Part shown: positions 26,410 to 33,789 of the stretch, piece by piece | Position numbering within the stretch: the first letter of the stretch is position 1 | Layout of the letters: the number at the start of each line of letters is the position of its first letter | Assembly: GCF_900107545.1 (NCBI RefSeq) | Contig: NZ_FNQZ01000022.1 | Location: forward strand, 1-33,789 | DNA length: 33,789 bases | Source: Pseudobutyrivibrio sp. ACV-2 | GTDB lineage: Bacteria > Bacillota > Clostridia > Lachnospirales > Lachnospiraceae | Direction of reading: 5' to 3' | The notes under the pieces: generated by a model | The model's database searches: none | Seen by the model: the letters and a program-made list of their open reading frames with translations, nothing else | Told to the model about the DNA's origin: nothing | Position numbers and translations under genes: made by a program

Positions 26410-27342
26410 TTATTTCTCTTCCTGCACTAAATAGATTGGTCTATGTTTTGTTTCCAAATATGCCTTGGCAAGGTACTGCCCCAAAACACCCATGCAAAGC
26501 AACTGGATGCCAGAAACAAGCAATATAATACAAACCATTGATGGCCAACCGCTGGTAGGATCACCAAGAATTAACGTCTTTACGATAATCACGATGATAA
26601 AAATAAATGCAACAAGACACATGATTACACCAAACACTGATGCCATGATAAGTGGTGCTGTAGAGAAAGCTACAATGCCATCGATGGCATATATGAATAA
26701 CTTCCAGAAGGACCATTTAGTCTCTCCTGCAACACGCTCCACATTTTCAAACTCCAACCACTTGCTTTTGAAGCCAACCCATCCAAAGATACCCTTTGAG
26801 AAACGGTTGTACTCACCCATAGCAAGGATGGCATCAACAACCTTTCTGGTCATCATCTGATAATCACGGGCTCCATCCACGATATCAGCGCTGGAGATTT
26901 TATTCATAAGTCTGTAAAACTTTCTTGCAAACCATGAACGAATAGGTGGCTCACCCTTTCTGTCCACACGTCGGGTAGCAACACGCTCATACTCACCTGA
27001 CTCAATGTAAGAAAGCATCTCTGGAAGCATGGCTGGTGGATCCTGTAAATCAGCGTCCATGATTACCACATAATCACCTGTAGATTTCTGAAGACCTGCA
27101 AAAATTCCTGCCTCCTTGCCAAAATTTCTTGAAAAAGATACATAATGTACTCGTTCATCTCTATCATGAAGCTGTCGCAATACCTCAAGTGTATTATCAC
27201 GGGAACCATCGTCTACAAAAATAAACTCCAGCTCTACCGAAGCAAGCTTATCCTCCATCCCATGTACTGTATCATAAAAAATAGGAGCTGATTCCTGCTC
27301 ATTGTAGCAAGGAACAACTATTGATAACTTCTTATTAATCAT
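26410..27342 (-). CDS. GtrB-like membrane glycosyltransferase (GT2, DPM1 type)
   Basis: A 310-residue GT2 enzyme with the N-terminal VVPCYNEQESAPIF, FVDDGSRDNT, SRNFGKEAGI and the DADLQDPP metal site (about 96-103), then two C-terminal membrane helices (about 225-295). This is the GtrB/polyprenyl-phosphate-glycosyltransferase layout. Such enzymes move a sugar from a nucleotide donor to undecaprenyl phosphate for later use outside the membrane. The ATG at 27342 has GAGG about 9 bases upstream. The gene follows the relic of a GtrII-GtrB pair, and the dehydratase gene starts 26 bp downstream. It is one of three such enzymes in the locus, presumably each feeding a different membrane transferase. 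Confidence 0.9.
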   Translation of the reverse strand: MINKKLSIVVPCYNEQESAPIFYDTVHGMEDKLASVELEFIFVDDGSRDNTLEVLRQLHDRDERVHYVSFSRNFGKEAGIFAGLQKSTGDYVVIMDADLQDPPAMLPEMLSYIESGEYERVATRRVDRKGEPPIRSWFARKFYRLMNKISSADIVDGARDYQMMTRKVVDAILAMGEYNRFSKGIFGWVGFKSKWLEFENVERVAGETKWSFWKLFIYAIDGIVAFSTAPLIMASVFGVIMCLVAFIFIIVIIVKTLILGDPTSGWPSMVCIILLVSGIQLLCMGVLGQYLAKAYLETKHRPIYLVQEEK

Positions 27343-27363
27343 TACTATATTTCCTCTTCCAAG

Positions 27364-27510
27364 TTATTGTAATTCTTCTCCATCCTTAGTAATAATGCTA
27401 TCTACTATATAAATTGGTCTTCCCTTTACCTCAGCAAAAATAATAGAAAGATACTCTGATATAAATCCCAGAATTGTAAATAGGACACCATCATCAGGAT
27501 ATGCCGGCAT
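27364..27510 (-). pseudogene. Chimeric relic: GtrII C-terminus joined to GtrB C-terminus
   Basis: An open 48-codon frame starting at the ATG right after the SGNH gene stop (TAAATG) and ending at TAA 27364. Its first eight residues, MPAYPDDG, match the C-terminal MPTYPKDG of the GtrII-like protein at 30892-32478. The next 41 match the last 41 residues of the GtrB-like protein at 29927-30889 at 36 of 41 positions (GVLF.ILGFISEYL, IIFAEVKGRPIY, ITK.GEELQ). The two parts meet at a shared Gly codon region, as expected from a deletion that removed the end of one gene and most of the next. Codon-level divergence shows it is not a recent copy of the intact pair. It could still be translated as a small membrane peptide, but a relic is far more likely. 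Confidence 0.85.
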
Positions 27511-28407
27511 TTACTGATTTAACACCTTTATCATCTCATCACCTACTTGTGCAGTGTAATGACTCTCATCTATAAAATGACTATGATCCTCTTTAGTTCC
27601 ATTCAAGTAACTGAAATCAATCACTTCTGTAAACTCACTAATTTTATCTATAAATTCCTCATATCCATTGTCTATAGCATCCTGGTAAGCCATTGCAGTC
27701 ATTGGATTAGTGAACACAACGAAATCTATATCATACTCATTACATAACTGATTCATCTCAGCAATATTGTCAACTGCTTCATCAATTTCATAAGTCGTCC
27801 CTTTTGTAACACCTTCATGGGTCCAATCATAGCTAGATTGATAATCATAATCTGCCCACCAGCCATATTCATATATTTCCGCTACTCCTGGTGCTTCCAC
27901 TCCTGAAGTAATAATCGACAATGATTTAACAGAATTAATTAAACTAAAATAATGGTCAGCAAAATTTTGAAAATCTGATTTTAAATATTCATAACTTGCT
28001 CTTGCTGCCTCGTTATTATGTAATGTTGCATCGACAGTATATGATAGGGTATCAATACCTATATACACACGTTTCGGCCTAATACCAGCTTTTAACATAG
28101 TCTTTAGGTTTGCCAAATTTTCTGAAGGCGTCCCCATAGAGTAAGTCATATTATAACAATCGACCCCATCTATTTTCTCTGTATGAATTGCTCCAACTCT
28201 GGATGAACCAAATAAAAAAGCATCGTACTTATTTGGATTATTAAGTATGTAGCTCATCTTAATATAATTTTTATTAGGTTCCACTCCATTATTCCTTGCA
28301 TTTTTCCAATGAAAAACATTATATGGATCAACCATTATTGGAACTCCTACCATTAATACTAAACAAAAACATAAATATGGAATTATTTTAAATATAAATT
28401 TTTTCAA
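27511..28407 (-). CDS. SGNH-like protein, partner of the MBOAT acyltransferase
   Basis: A 298-residue protein with an N-terminal signal anchor (KKFIFKIIPYLCFCLVLMVG) and an extracytoplasmic domain. The SGNH/GDSL marks are FLFGSSRVGAI (block I, about residues 64-74) and DESHYTAQVGDEM near the C-terminus, giving the Asp-x-x-His catalytic pair. With an MBOAT gene directly upstream, it resembles the DltD, PatB and AlgJ/AlgX-type second components that complete O-acylation outside the membrane. The start is TTG 28407 with AGAGG seven bases upstream. No ATG lies near the anchor. Its stop codon abuts the relic frame downstream, marking this end of the MBOAT-SGNH insertion. Confidence 0.82.
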   Translation of the reverse strand: MKKFIFKIIPYLCFCLVLMVGVPIMVDPYNVFHWKNARNNGVEPNKNYIKMSYILNNPNKYDAFLFGSSRVGAIHTEKIDGVDCYNMTYSMGTPSENLANLKTMLKAGIRPKRVYIGIDTLSYTVDATLHNNEAARASYEYLKSDFQNFADHYFSLINSVKSLSIITSGVEAPGVAEIYEYGWWADYDYQSSYDWTHEGVTKGTTYEIDEAVDNIAEMNQLCNEYDIDFVVFTNPMTAMAYQDAIDNGYEEFIDKISEFTEVIDFSYLNGTKEDHSHFIDESHYTAQVGDEMIKVLNQ

Positions 28408-28434
28408 GCAATAACCTCTTTAACCAAAGTATAG

Positions 28435-29865
28435 TTAAAAATTAAAATATACGAATTGTGCCTCACCAGAAGCCTTAAAAAGCATAATAAGTAAAAGCAA
28501 AAGCGCATAAACGCCATGACGGATTACTGGTGGCTTTGTAGATATTTTTTCAATTGTACCGCCATGAATATCATAGTAATCATATATTAAAAGAAGTAAT
28601 ATCGATATTGAAATCGTAATATACTTGCTTCCACCAAGACCAATTCCATTTATAACAAATGTCGTTGGGATTCCTATACCAGCAAATGCATGAGAAAGAA
28701 TGTAGAATGCTTGACCAAAGTTGTCTGCTCTAAAAAATACCCATGCGATACTACATAGGATAAAAACAATTACAACCGATAGAACTCGCCCAAATCTTTT
28801 TGCTTTAAAAGCGGCAATCTGCTGATAAAATATCTTCTCAAGCACTTGAAGAACACCATGAATCGCCCCCCATACTACAAAAGTCCAATTTGCACCATGC
28901 CACAATCCACTTACTAGAAATGTTATGAGTAAATTTCTGTAATTTTTTACTTTAGAGCAACGATTCCCTCCAAGAGGAATATACAAGTAATCCCTAAACC
29001 AAGTCGATAATGAAATGTGCCATCTACCCCAGAATTCTTTAATACTTTTTGAATAATATGGACACTTAAAATTTATCATCAAATCATATCCAAATAGTTT
29101 AGCCACACCTATAGCAATATCAGTGTATCCAGAAAAATCACAATATATCTGTATAGAGTAGAAGAGAATAACTAATAAGAAATCAATTCCTTTGTGTGCA
29201 TACACATCGCCATATACTGTATCTACATAAGTTGCCAAGACATCGGCTATACAAAGTTTCTTAAAAAAGCCCCACGCCATTAACTTCATTCCGTAAGTAG
29301 CTTTTTCGTAATCAAATATTTTTTCTTTTTTTATCTGTGGCAATAATGAATCAGCTCTTCCAATAGGTCCTGACATTATCTGTGGAAAGAAGGATACAAA
29401 TAATGCGTAGATACCAATATTTTTTTCAGGTTCAATCTTTCCGTTATACACATCAGCCATATAACCTATTGTTTGAAATGTATAAAAAGAAATGCCAGCC
29501 GGTAACACTAGTGTCAACGTAGTTGGATGAATACGGATTGAAAAGGCGTTAAAAACTTCAACTACAGAATTTGAAATGAAATTCAGGTATTTAAAAACAA
29601 CAAGTACCGACAGAGTCATTAAAACTGCTATCACAAGAATAAAATTCTTTACTTTACTAGTCTTAGATATATATATTAGTCTGGCTGCCGTATAGGAAAC
29701 TACTGAAGTAAACATTAGTATTAAAATATATTTCACATTCCAACTCATATAAAAATAGTAGCTGGCAACCAGAAGTACTGTCCATCTATATTTATTGGGT
29801 ATAGACCAATAGATTACAAATAAAATTGTTAAAAAAAGTGCAAACGTCACTGAGTTAAATAGCAA
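28435..29865 (-). CDS. MBOAT family O-acyltransferase (AlgI/DltB/PatA-like)
   Basis: A 476-residue membrane-bound O-acyltransferase with about eleven helices, the normal size for AlgI/PatA. Signature regions are PAGISFYTFQTIGYMADVY, FPQIMSGPIGR, the EFWGRWHISLSTWFRDYLYIPLGG block, and the catalytic His in SGLWHGANWTFVVWG (about residue 322). The family passes acyl groups from a cytoplasmic donor through the membrane to an SGNH partner, here encoded 27 bp downstream. The start is TTG 29865 (MLFNSV, the usual family N-terminus) with GGAGG eight bases upstream, an excellent ribosome site. The acceptor is presumably the exported polysaccharide. Confidence 0.93.
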   Translation of the reverse strand: MLFNSVTFALFLTILFVIYWSIPNKYRWTVLLVASYYFYMSWNVKYILILMFTSVVSYTAARLIYISKTSKVKNFILVIAVLMTLSVLVVFKYLNFISNSVVEVFNAFSIRIHPTTLTLVLPAGISFYTFQTIGYMADVYNGKIEPEKNIGIYALFVSFFPQIMSGPIGRADSLLPQIKKEKIFDYEKATYGMKLMAWGFFKKLCIADVLATYVDTVYGDVYAHKGIDFLLVILFYSIQIYCDFSGYTDIAIGVAKLFGYDLMINFKCPYYSKSIKEFWGRWHISLSTWFRDYLYIPLGGNRCSKVKNYRNLLITFLVSGLWHGANWTFVVWGAIHGVLQVLEKIFYQQIAAFKAKRFGRVLSVVIVFILCSIAWVFFRADNFGQAFYILSHAFAGIGIPTTFVINGIGLGGSKYITISISILLLLIYDYYDIHGGTIEKISTKPPVIRHGVYALLLLLIMLFKASGEAQFVYFNF

Positions 29866-29926
29866 TTAGTTCTCCTCCACTATATAAATGAAATAATTTT
29901 CTGTTCATTAATTAATTTCCTTTAAA

Positions 29927-30889
29927 CTATTGTAACTCTTCTCCTTCCTTGGTAATGACACTATCAACTGTATATATCGGTCTACCCTTAACCTCTGCAA
30001 AAATTATTGCTAAGTACTCTGATATAAATCCAAGAATCATAAACAGAACACCAAACATAAAACACAAAACAACTATGATTGTAGAATAGCCACTAGGTAC
30101 ATTTCCCAAAAAATACTGCACTATAGAATAAATTAAAAGAATAAATGCCATACACAAAGAAAACACTCCCGCGTATATTCCCATTTTTAGTGGAACATCT
30201 GAAAAGTTGCATATCGCATTCAATGATAACTTTAGTAAGGCTTTTAAATTATAATTGCTTACTCCAGCTACTCTAGCACTTGCTTCAAATTCCTGTGTAG
30301 TTTTTTTAAACCCAACATTCTGAACATAGCCTCGTAAAAACCGTACTCGCTCTCGATAATCGTTTTTTAGTACTAATCCTACTCTCCTCGAAATAGCGAA
30401 AAAATCTGAAGAGTTATTCTCAAATCGTGTTTTACCAGACATTGCATTCATCACGCGATAAAAGGCCGCTGAAGTTATCCGTTTAAATATACCCGCATCG
30501 GCTCTTGATGTACGAATCATTGATATGACATCATATCCAGCATCAAGCTTTTCAATAATTCCTGTTATTGCCTCTGGTGGATGTTGCAAATCAGCATCCA
30601 TACATACTATTCCGTCACCATTCGCATAATCTATTCCTGCAATCATAGCGGCCTCATGCCCTCTATTAGCAGCGAAATTGATTATTTTGACTTCCCCATC
30701 TAACGCGGCAAATTCTTTTAAATATTCTAAACTTTTGTCTCTACTTCCATCATTTACAAAAATAAGTTCGTAATCCCATCCTGTCTCTTCTGTTATACCC
30801 GTCAAAACAGATTTTGTATGTTTATAAAATTGGCGTATACCTGATTCCTCATTATATACAGAAACAACAATCGAAATTTTTTTTCTCAT
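29927..30889 (-). CDS. GtrB-like membrane glycosyltransferase (GT2)
   Basis: A 320-residue polyprenyl-phosphate glycosyltransferase: VVSVYNEESGI, FVNDGSRDKS, NRGHEAAMIAG, the metal site DADLQHPP (about 98-105), then two C-terminal membrane helices and a short tail (RPIYTVDSVITKEGEELQ). It lies 2 bp after the GtrII-like gene, whose final codons supply its ribosome site (GGAG, 7 bases before ATG 30889). This pairing is the standard bactoprenol-glucose module: GtrB-type makes the lipid-linked sugar and GtrII-type attaches it outside. No GtrA flippase gene is present. The C-terminal 41 residues have a diverged twin in the relic at 27364-27510. Confidence 0.9.
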   Translation of the reverse strand: MRKKISIVVSVYNEESGIRQFYKHTKSVLTGITEETGWDYELIFVNDGSRDKSLEYLKEFAALDGEVKIINFAANRGHEAAMIAGIDYANGDGIVCMDADLQHPPEAITGIIEKLDAGYDVISMIRTSRADAGIFKRITSAAFYRVMNAMSGKTRFENNSSDFFAISRRVGLVLKNDYRERVRFLRGYVQNVGFKKTTQEFEASARVAGVSNYNLKALLKLSLNAICNFSDVPLKMGIYAGVFSLCMAFILLIYSIVQYFLGNVPSGYSTIIVVLCFMFGVLFMILGFISEYLAIIFAEVKGRPIYTVDSVITKEGEELQ

Positions 30890-30891
30890 CT

Positions 30892-32478
30892 TTATTCTCC
30901 AAGCTTAACTATTACACGATCATCTACAATTGCAATGGCTCCATCTTTAGGATATGTTGGCATGTCTTTTACAAAATATTCAGATGCAACCGTACCATCA
31001 TCCTCTATTAGGTTATCATTTCCAAACCCCAAGTGTTCTTGCATAAAATATCTAGCCCCCCCATAGGCAATTATGTCTGTAAATCGCGGGAATTTCTCAA
31101 GCTTTATTGCCTCTAATTGATCATCAGCATCTATCTTTGCATTAGTAGCATCCTCAAGTTTATCCCATCCTACAAAGACTATTTCCATATCATCATCAAA
31201 ACCGTCAGTAGCCTTTATATTAGCAACAAGCTCTGTAAAATATGCAGTAGCTTGCTCCACAGCAATCTCACCTTTCATATAGGCGGCATTGTCCATATAT
31301 GTATATCCAACTAAAAGTATTACCAAGGATAATATCTGCAACCATGTGCTCATAGAAATTAATTTAGTAGTAAATCCATACGAGTCCCCTATTTGTTCGA
31401 GCCATTCTATCATAAGGAGTGGCAGAATAAAAATAAATATATTCCCATATAGCATCAACGTATCCACCTGATACTCATCACTAGTAGACAAAATATATAC
31501 AACGTTCATTGCCAATGGCAAAAGTGCCAATCCAACCATCGAAAGACATTTTGTTAATGTATTTTGGTTGGCATTTATAACTGCATACACAATTTGCATA
31601 ATAACAACTATCACAATAATAGCTGTAAATACTCTCTGATAAAGAGTTGCATTGATTCCTTCCTGCGAAAAAGAAAAAAATTCCTGATATGCTATGACTA
31701 ATCTTTTGGGAAATAATGCTACTGTATATCCATCGCTCATTCCTTTATATTCTACAGCTTCTATACCTTTTAGATTTAATGTTATTTTTCGCATAATAGC
31801 CCATATACCTAGCCCAACAATTAACTGACACAGTGCTATAACTCCATGTAGAATATATTCTTTTATGGATGTGATTTTGCCATTAATAACATCCATAAAC
31901 ATAGTCAATAAAAATAATCCAATCGTAACCGCAAAAAATGCCTGATATAACCCTAGGCTTATGGACAAAATCGCTGCTGATGCTACAAAATACCCTATCG
32001 AAAGTTTTTTTCGCAATATATATACTGTATAGACAGATAAAAACAATGCTAAAAAATATTCCCACGCTGTAAACATAAAAGAAAAAATACTTGTCACTAC
32101 CGGATACGCAACCATGATCATCCCAATATAAGATGCCCATACTTTATTTCTTACATTAAATAATTCAATAATTAGCATTGCAGACAAAGCTATAAATATC
32201 ATCGATAATAGCCCATTAAAAACCGGCACTGCAAAAAGCTTTGTAGTCTTCATCTGAAAATCATATATAAAGCCAAGTGCCCATCTTCCAGATTCATATG
32301 TTCCTCCTAATGAAAATAAACATGCTGCATTATCATGATATGAAATGCGGTTAAACAATGCATATCCATGTGCTATAAGGCCTAAAACCATAGTTGCAAT
32401 AAATGTGATACGCTGTTGCTCAGAAAAATGTTCTTGCACACATTCAAAAAGTTTTTCTATTTTACTTGAATAATTCAC
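30892..32478 (-). CDS. GtrII-like extracytoplasmic glucosyltransferase
   Basis: A 528-residue membrane glycosyltransferase of the GtrII family. The early outer-loop motif ISYHDNAACLFSLGGTYESG with GRW (about 45-66) is the family hallmark. About ten helices follow, then a soluble extracytoplasmic tail (about 405-528) ending DMPTYPKDGAIAIVDD. GtrII proteins glucosylate surface polysaccharides from undecaprenyl-phosphate-glucose, supplied here by the coupled GtrB-like gene. The start is GTG 32478, with GAGGG nine bases upstream. That ribosome site overlaps the stop of a decayed upstream frame, suggesting loss of a former neighbour. Whether glucose is the sugar cannot be told from sequence. Confidence 0.87.
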   Translation of the reverse strand: MNYSSKIEKLFECVQEHFSEQQRITFIATMVLGLIAHGYALFNRISYHDNAACLFSLGGTYESGRWALGFIYDFQMKTTKLFAVPVFNGLLSMIFIALSAMLIIELFNVRNKVWASYIGMIMVAYPVVTSIFSFMFTAWEYFLALFLSVYTVYILRKKLSIGYFVASAAILSISLGLYQAFFAVTIGLFLLTMFMDVINGKITSIKEYILHGVIALCQLIVGLGIWAIMRKITLNLKGIEAVEYKGMSDGYTVALFPKRLVIAYQEFFSFSQEGINATLYQRVFTAIIVIVVIMQIVYAVINANQNTLTKCLSMVGLALLPLAMNVVYILSTSDEYQVDTLMLYGNIFIFILPLLMIEWLEQIGDSYGFTTKLISMSTWLQILSLVILLVGYTYMDNAAYMKGEIAVEQATAYFTELVANIKATDGFDDDMEIVFVGWDKLEDATNAKIDADDQLEAIKLEKFPRFTDIIAYGGARYFMQEHLGFGNDNLIEDDGTVASEYFVKDMPTYPKDGAIAIVDDRVIVKLGE

Positions 32479-32490
32479 TAGTATTATCCC

Positions 32491-32597
32491 TCACCTATTT
32501 CCCAAAGATTTAACATCGTAAAACCATTTTCTATCTTGGTATTCAATTTCATCTACATATTCAGATTTAAATCAAACTCTTCTTGCTCAGCAGCATC
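32491..32597 (-). pseudogene. Coding-like remnant upstream of the GtrII gene
   Basis: In the 175-bp gap a minus-strand frame of 26 codons (32571-32491) reads FKSEYVDEIEYQDRKWFYDV then KSLGNR and a TGA that forms part of the ribosome site of the next gene. A second frame just upstream (32597-32556) gives DAAEQEEFDLNLNM. Both look like real protein rather than AT-rich filler, and a single frameshift would join them. I read this as the decayed 3' end of a lost gene once coupled to the GtrII gene. I cannot name the family, and the evidence is only composition and position. Confidence 0.35.
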
Positions 32598-32653
32598 TTA
32601 AGTTAATACAAAACATATACTATTTAGCTTTTTACGAAATATTTTTATTCATT

Positions 32654-33586
32654 TTATTTGTCATTGTATTTAATCACGCTTCTTATTACATATTGCGGAG
32701 AATTATTCATATTAATATACATACGTCCTATGTACTCACCAATGAGTCCCAAAACCAATAAGATTAGCCCCCCCAATATCAACATAACAGAAATAGTTGA
32801 ACTCCATCCAAGCATTCTGGTAGGGTCTACTAATTTACGGACTACAACAATTATCGCATATACAAATCCAATGAGCGCTATCAAAGACCCTCCATAAGAT
32901 GCAACTCTAAGTGGCAAAATAGAAAATGAAGTAAATCCATTCATCCAAAGACCAAGAAGCTTTTTCATGCTATAACCGGATTCTCCAACCATTCGCTCTC
33001 TATGATTTACTTCTACATTACAAATACTTTTTGTACTTCTAAGAACCAATCCAATTACATAAGGGTACGCGCCCTTGTAATTGAGCATTTCATCTACGAT
33101 AAATCTTTTTGCAGCAAAATAGCTTGAAACGTAGAGTTCCTTTGGCTTGTTTAGCATGGTTTCCGTCATTTTTTTGTTGACCCAGCTACCAAAGTTTCTA
33201 AACCCAGAATGCTGTTTGTGCTTGTACTCGGCATAAACAACATCATAGCCTTCATCTATTTTGTCCAGAAGCTTGTCTACCTCGTCAGCAGGTGTCTGAC
33301 CATCATCATCCAGGCATACAACTACATCACCTGATACAAAGCTGAATCCAGCCATCAAAGCTGCGTGCTGACCAAAGTTTTTAGCATGGTCTATTCCAAT
33401 GATATTTTCATTGTCTGCACAGAGCCTACGAATAACACTTAGTGTGCCATCAGGCGAACAGTCATTGACCAAAATGATTTCGTAAGTATGCTCTGTCATT
33501 TGCTGCATTTTATTTTGTATTTCGCTTACTACTATTTCCAGAGTTTTTTCAGATCTATAGCATGGTATTACAAAAGAAACTTTCAT
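32654..33586 (-). CDS. GT2 membrane glycosyltransferase (ArnC/GtrB type)
   Basis: About 310 residues. It has the GT-A domain VIPCYRSEKTLE, LVNDCSPDGT, NFGQHAALMAG and the metal site CLDDDGQTP (91-99), which replaces the commoner DADLQ.PP. Two C-terminal membrane helices (about 230-290) and the tail GEYIGRMYINMNNSPQYVI follow. Relatives such as ArnC and GtrB put a sugar on undecaprenyl phosphate. I chose ATG 33586, with AAGGTG five bases upstream; the TTG at 33601 overlaps the acetyltransferase stop and adds only five residues. Following wecE and the acetyltransferase, it may load their amino sugar on the lipid carrier (inferred). The N-terminal 106 codons also appear at 1-318. Confidence 0.9.
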   Translation of the reverse strand: MKVSFVIPCYRSEKTLEIVVSEIQNKMQQMTEHTYEIILVNDCSPDGTLSVIRRLCADNENIIGIDHAKNFGQHAALMAGFSFVSGDVVVCLDDDGQTPADEVDKLLDKIDEGYDVVYAEYKHKQHSGFRNFGSWVNKKMTETMLNKPKELYVSSYFAAKRFIVDEMLNYKGAYPYVIGLVLRSTKSICNVEVNHRERMVGESGYSMKKLLGLWMNGFTSFSILPLRVASYGGSLIALIGFVYAIIVVVRKLVDPTRMLGWSSTISVMLILGGLILLVLGLIGEYIGRMYINMNNSPQYVIRSVIKYNDK

Positions 33587-33789
33587 TTTCTGCACCTTCA
33601 ATCCTTATATCTAGCCATAAAAATCACGTCATGATAGAGTCCATCTATACAAACATCGTCATGGAATAATCCCTCTTTTACAAACCCTGCATGCTCATAG
33701 GATTTGTATGCTCGAATGTTGTCAGATAAAACTCTTAAATATATTTTATGCATACTCAAATGTGAAAAAGCATAGTCTACTATAAGTTC
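33269..33789. repeat. 521-bp terminal direct repeat, right copy
   Basis: Same sequence as bases 1-521. Across this copy the reading frames of the glycosyltransferase and of the acetyltransferase continue without break, so joining position 33268 to position 1 gives intact genes on both sides. Confidence 0.97.
33598..33789 (-). CDS. GNAT acetyltransferase, C-terminal part (cut by window edge)
   Basis: The last 63 codons and stop of the acetyltransferase that is complete at 330-854, present again because of the terminal repeat. It includes the NIRAYKSYEHAGFVKEG motif and is truncated only by the window edge. The stop codon (TGA) overlaps the ribosome site of the following glycosyltransferase gene. 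Confidence 0.9.
   Translation of the reverse strand, partial: ELIVDYAFSHLSMHKIYLRVLSDNIRAYKSYEHAGFVKEGLFHDDVCIDGLYHDVIFMARYKD

Noticed and set aside
1-33789. Search for CRISPR arrays, tandem repeats and insertion-sequence ends.
   Set aside because: Apart from the terminal repeat, the three-copy operator and the GtrII/GtrB relic, I saw no spaced repeats, transposase genes or terminal inverted repeats.

Overview
The window is a surface-polysaccharide biosynthesis, export and decoration locus from a low-GC Firmicute. The best fit is a Lachnospiraceae of the Butyrivibrio/Pseudobutyrivibrio type. This is an inference from AT-rich DNA, strong AGGAGG-type ribosome sites, many GTG and TTG starts, and the mix of families (YfhO-like, GtrII-like and DUF6056-like membrane proteins, AAA-ATPase/PD-(D/E)XK proteins). 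Every convincing gene lies on the minus strand, so transcription runs from high to low coordinates. No gene-free stretch exceeds about 260 bp, and I see no tRNA, rRNA, CRISPR, insertion sequence, integrase, replication or partition gene.

The first 521 bases (1-521) recur exactly as the last 521 bases (33269-33789). The repeat starts and stops in the middle of two genes, so the window behaves like a linearised 33,268-bp circle, a tandem unit, or a contig closed through a repeat. If the circle is closed, the genes form one unidirectional ring.

Layout in transcription order, from the right. (1) 33586-26410: a decoration block with three GtrB/dolichol-phosphate-mannose-synthase-like membrane glycosyltransferases, one GtrII-like transferase, and an MBOAT plus SGNH O-acylation pair. 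It also holds a 48-codon chimeric relic of a second GtrII-GtrB pair. (2) 26383-20205: a membrane NDP-sugar 4,6-dehydratase, an O-antigen ligase/polymerase-like protein, a DUF6056-like membrane protein, and an unusual epimerase-GT2 fusion. (3) 20041-16360: two tandem AAA-ATPase/PD-(D/E)XK paralogues unrelated to sugar chemistry. The second has an N-terminal XRE helix-turn-helix, and its promoter carries three AAATTGCAATTT palindromes spaced exactly 42 and 21 bp, which looks like an autoregulatory operator array. (4) 16328-8108: GT4, acyltransferase 3, rhamnosyltransferase-like GT2, GT4, acyltransferase 3, and a GT2-GT4 fusion. (5) 8088-4836: Wzm/Wzt ABC exporter followed by a GT2 with a coiled-coil tail. 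(6) 4724-330: a YfhO-like membrane protein, then wecE and a GNAT acetyltransferase, leading back into the first glycosyltransferase.

A plausible working scheme, inferred, is as follows. Cytoplasmic glycosyltransferases build a polymer that may contain rhamnose and a 4-amino-4,6-dideoxy sugar made by WecE and the GNAT protein. Wzm/Wzt exports it. Lipid-linked sugars made by the GtrB-like enzymes are then added outside the membrane by GT-C-type proteins, while MBOAT/SGNH and OafA-like proteins O-acylate it. No initiating phosphoglycosyltransferase and no dTDP-sugar rml genes are present, so the locus depends on genes elsewhere.
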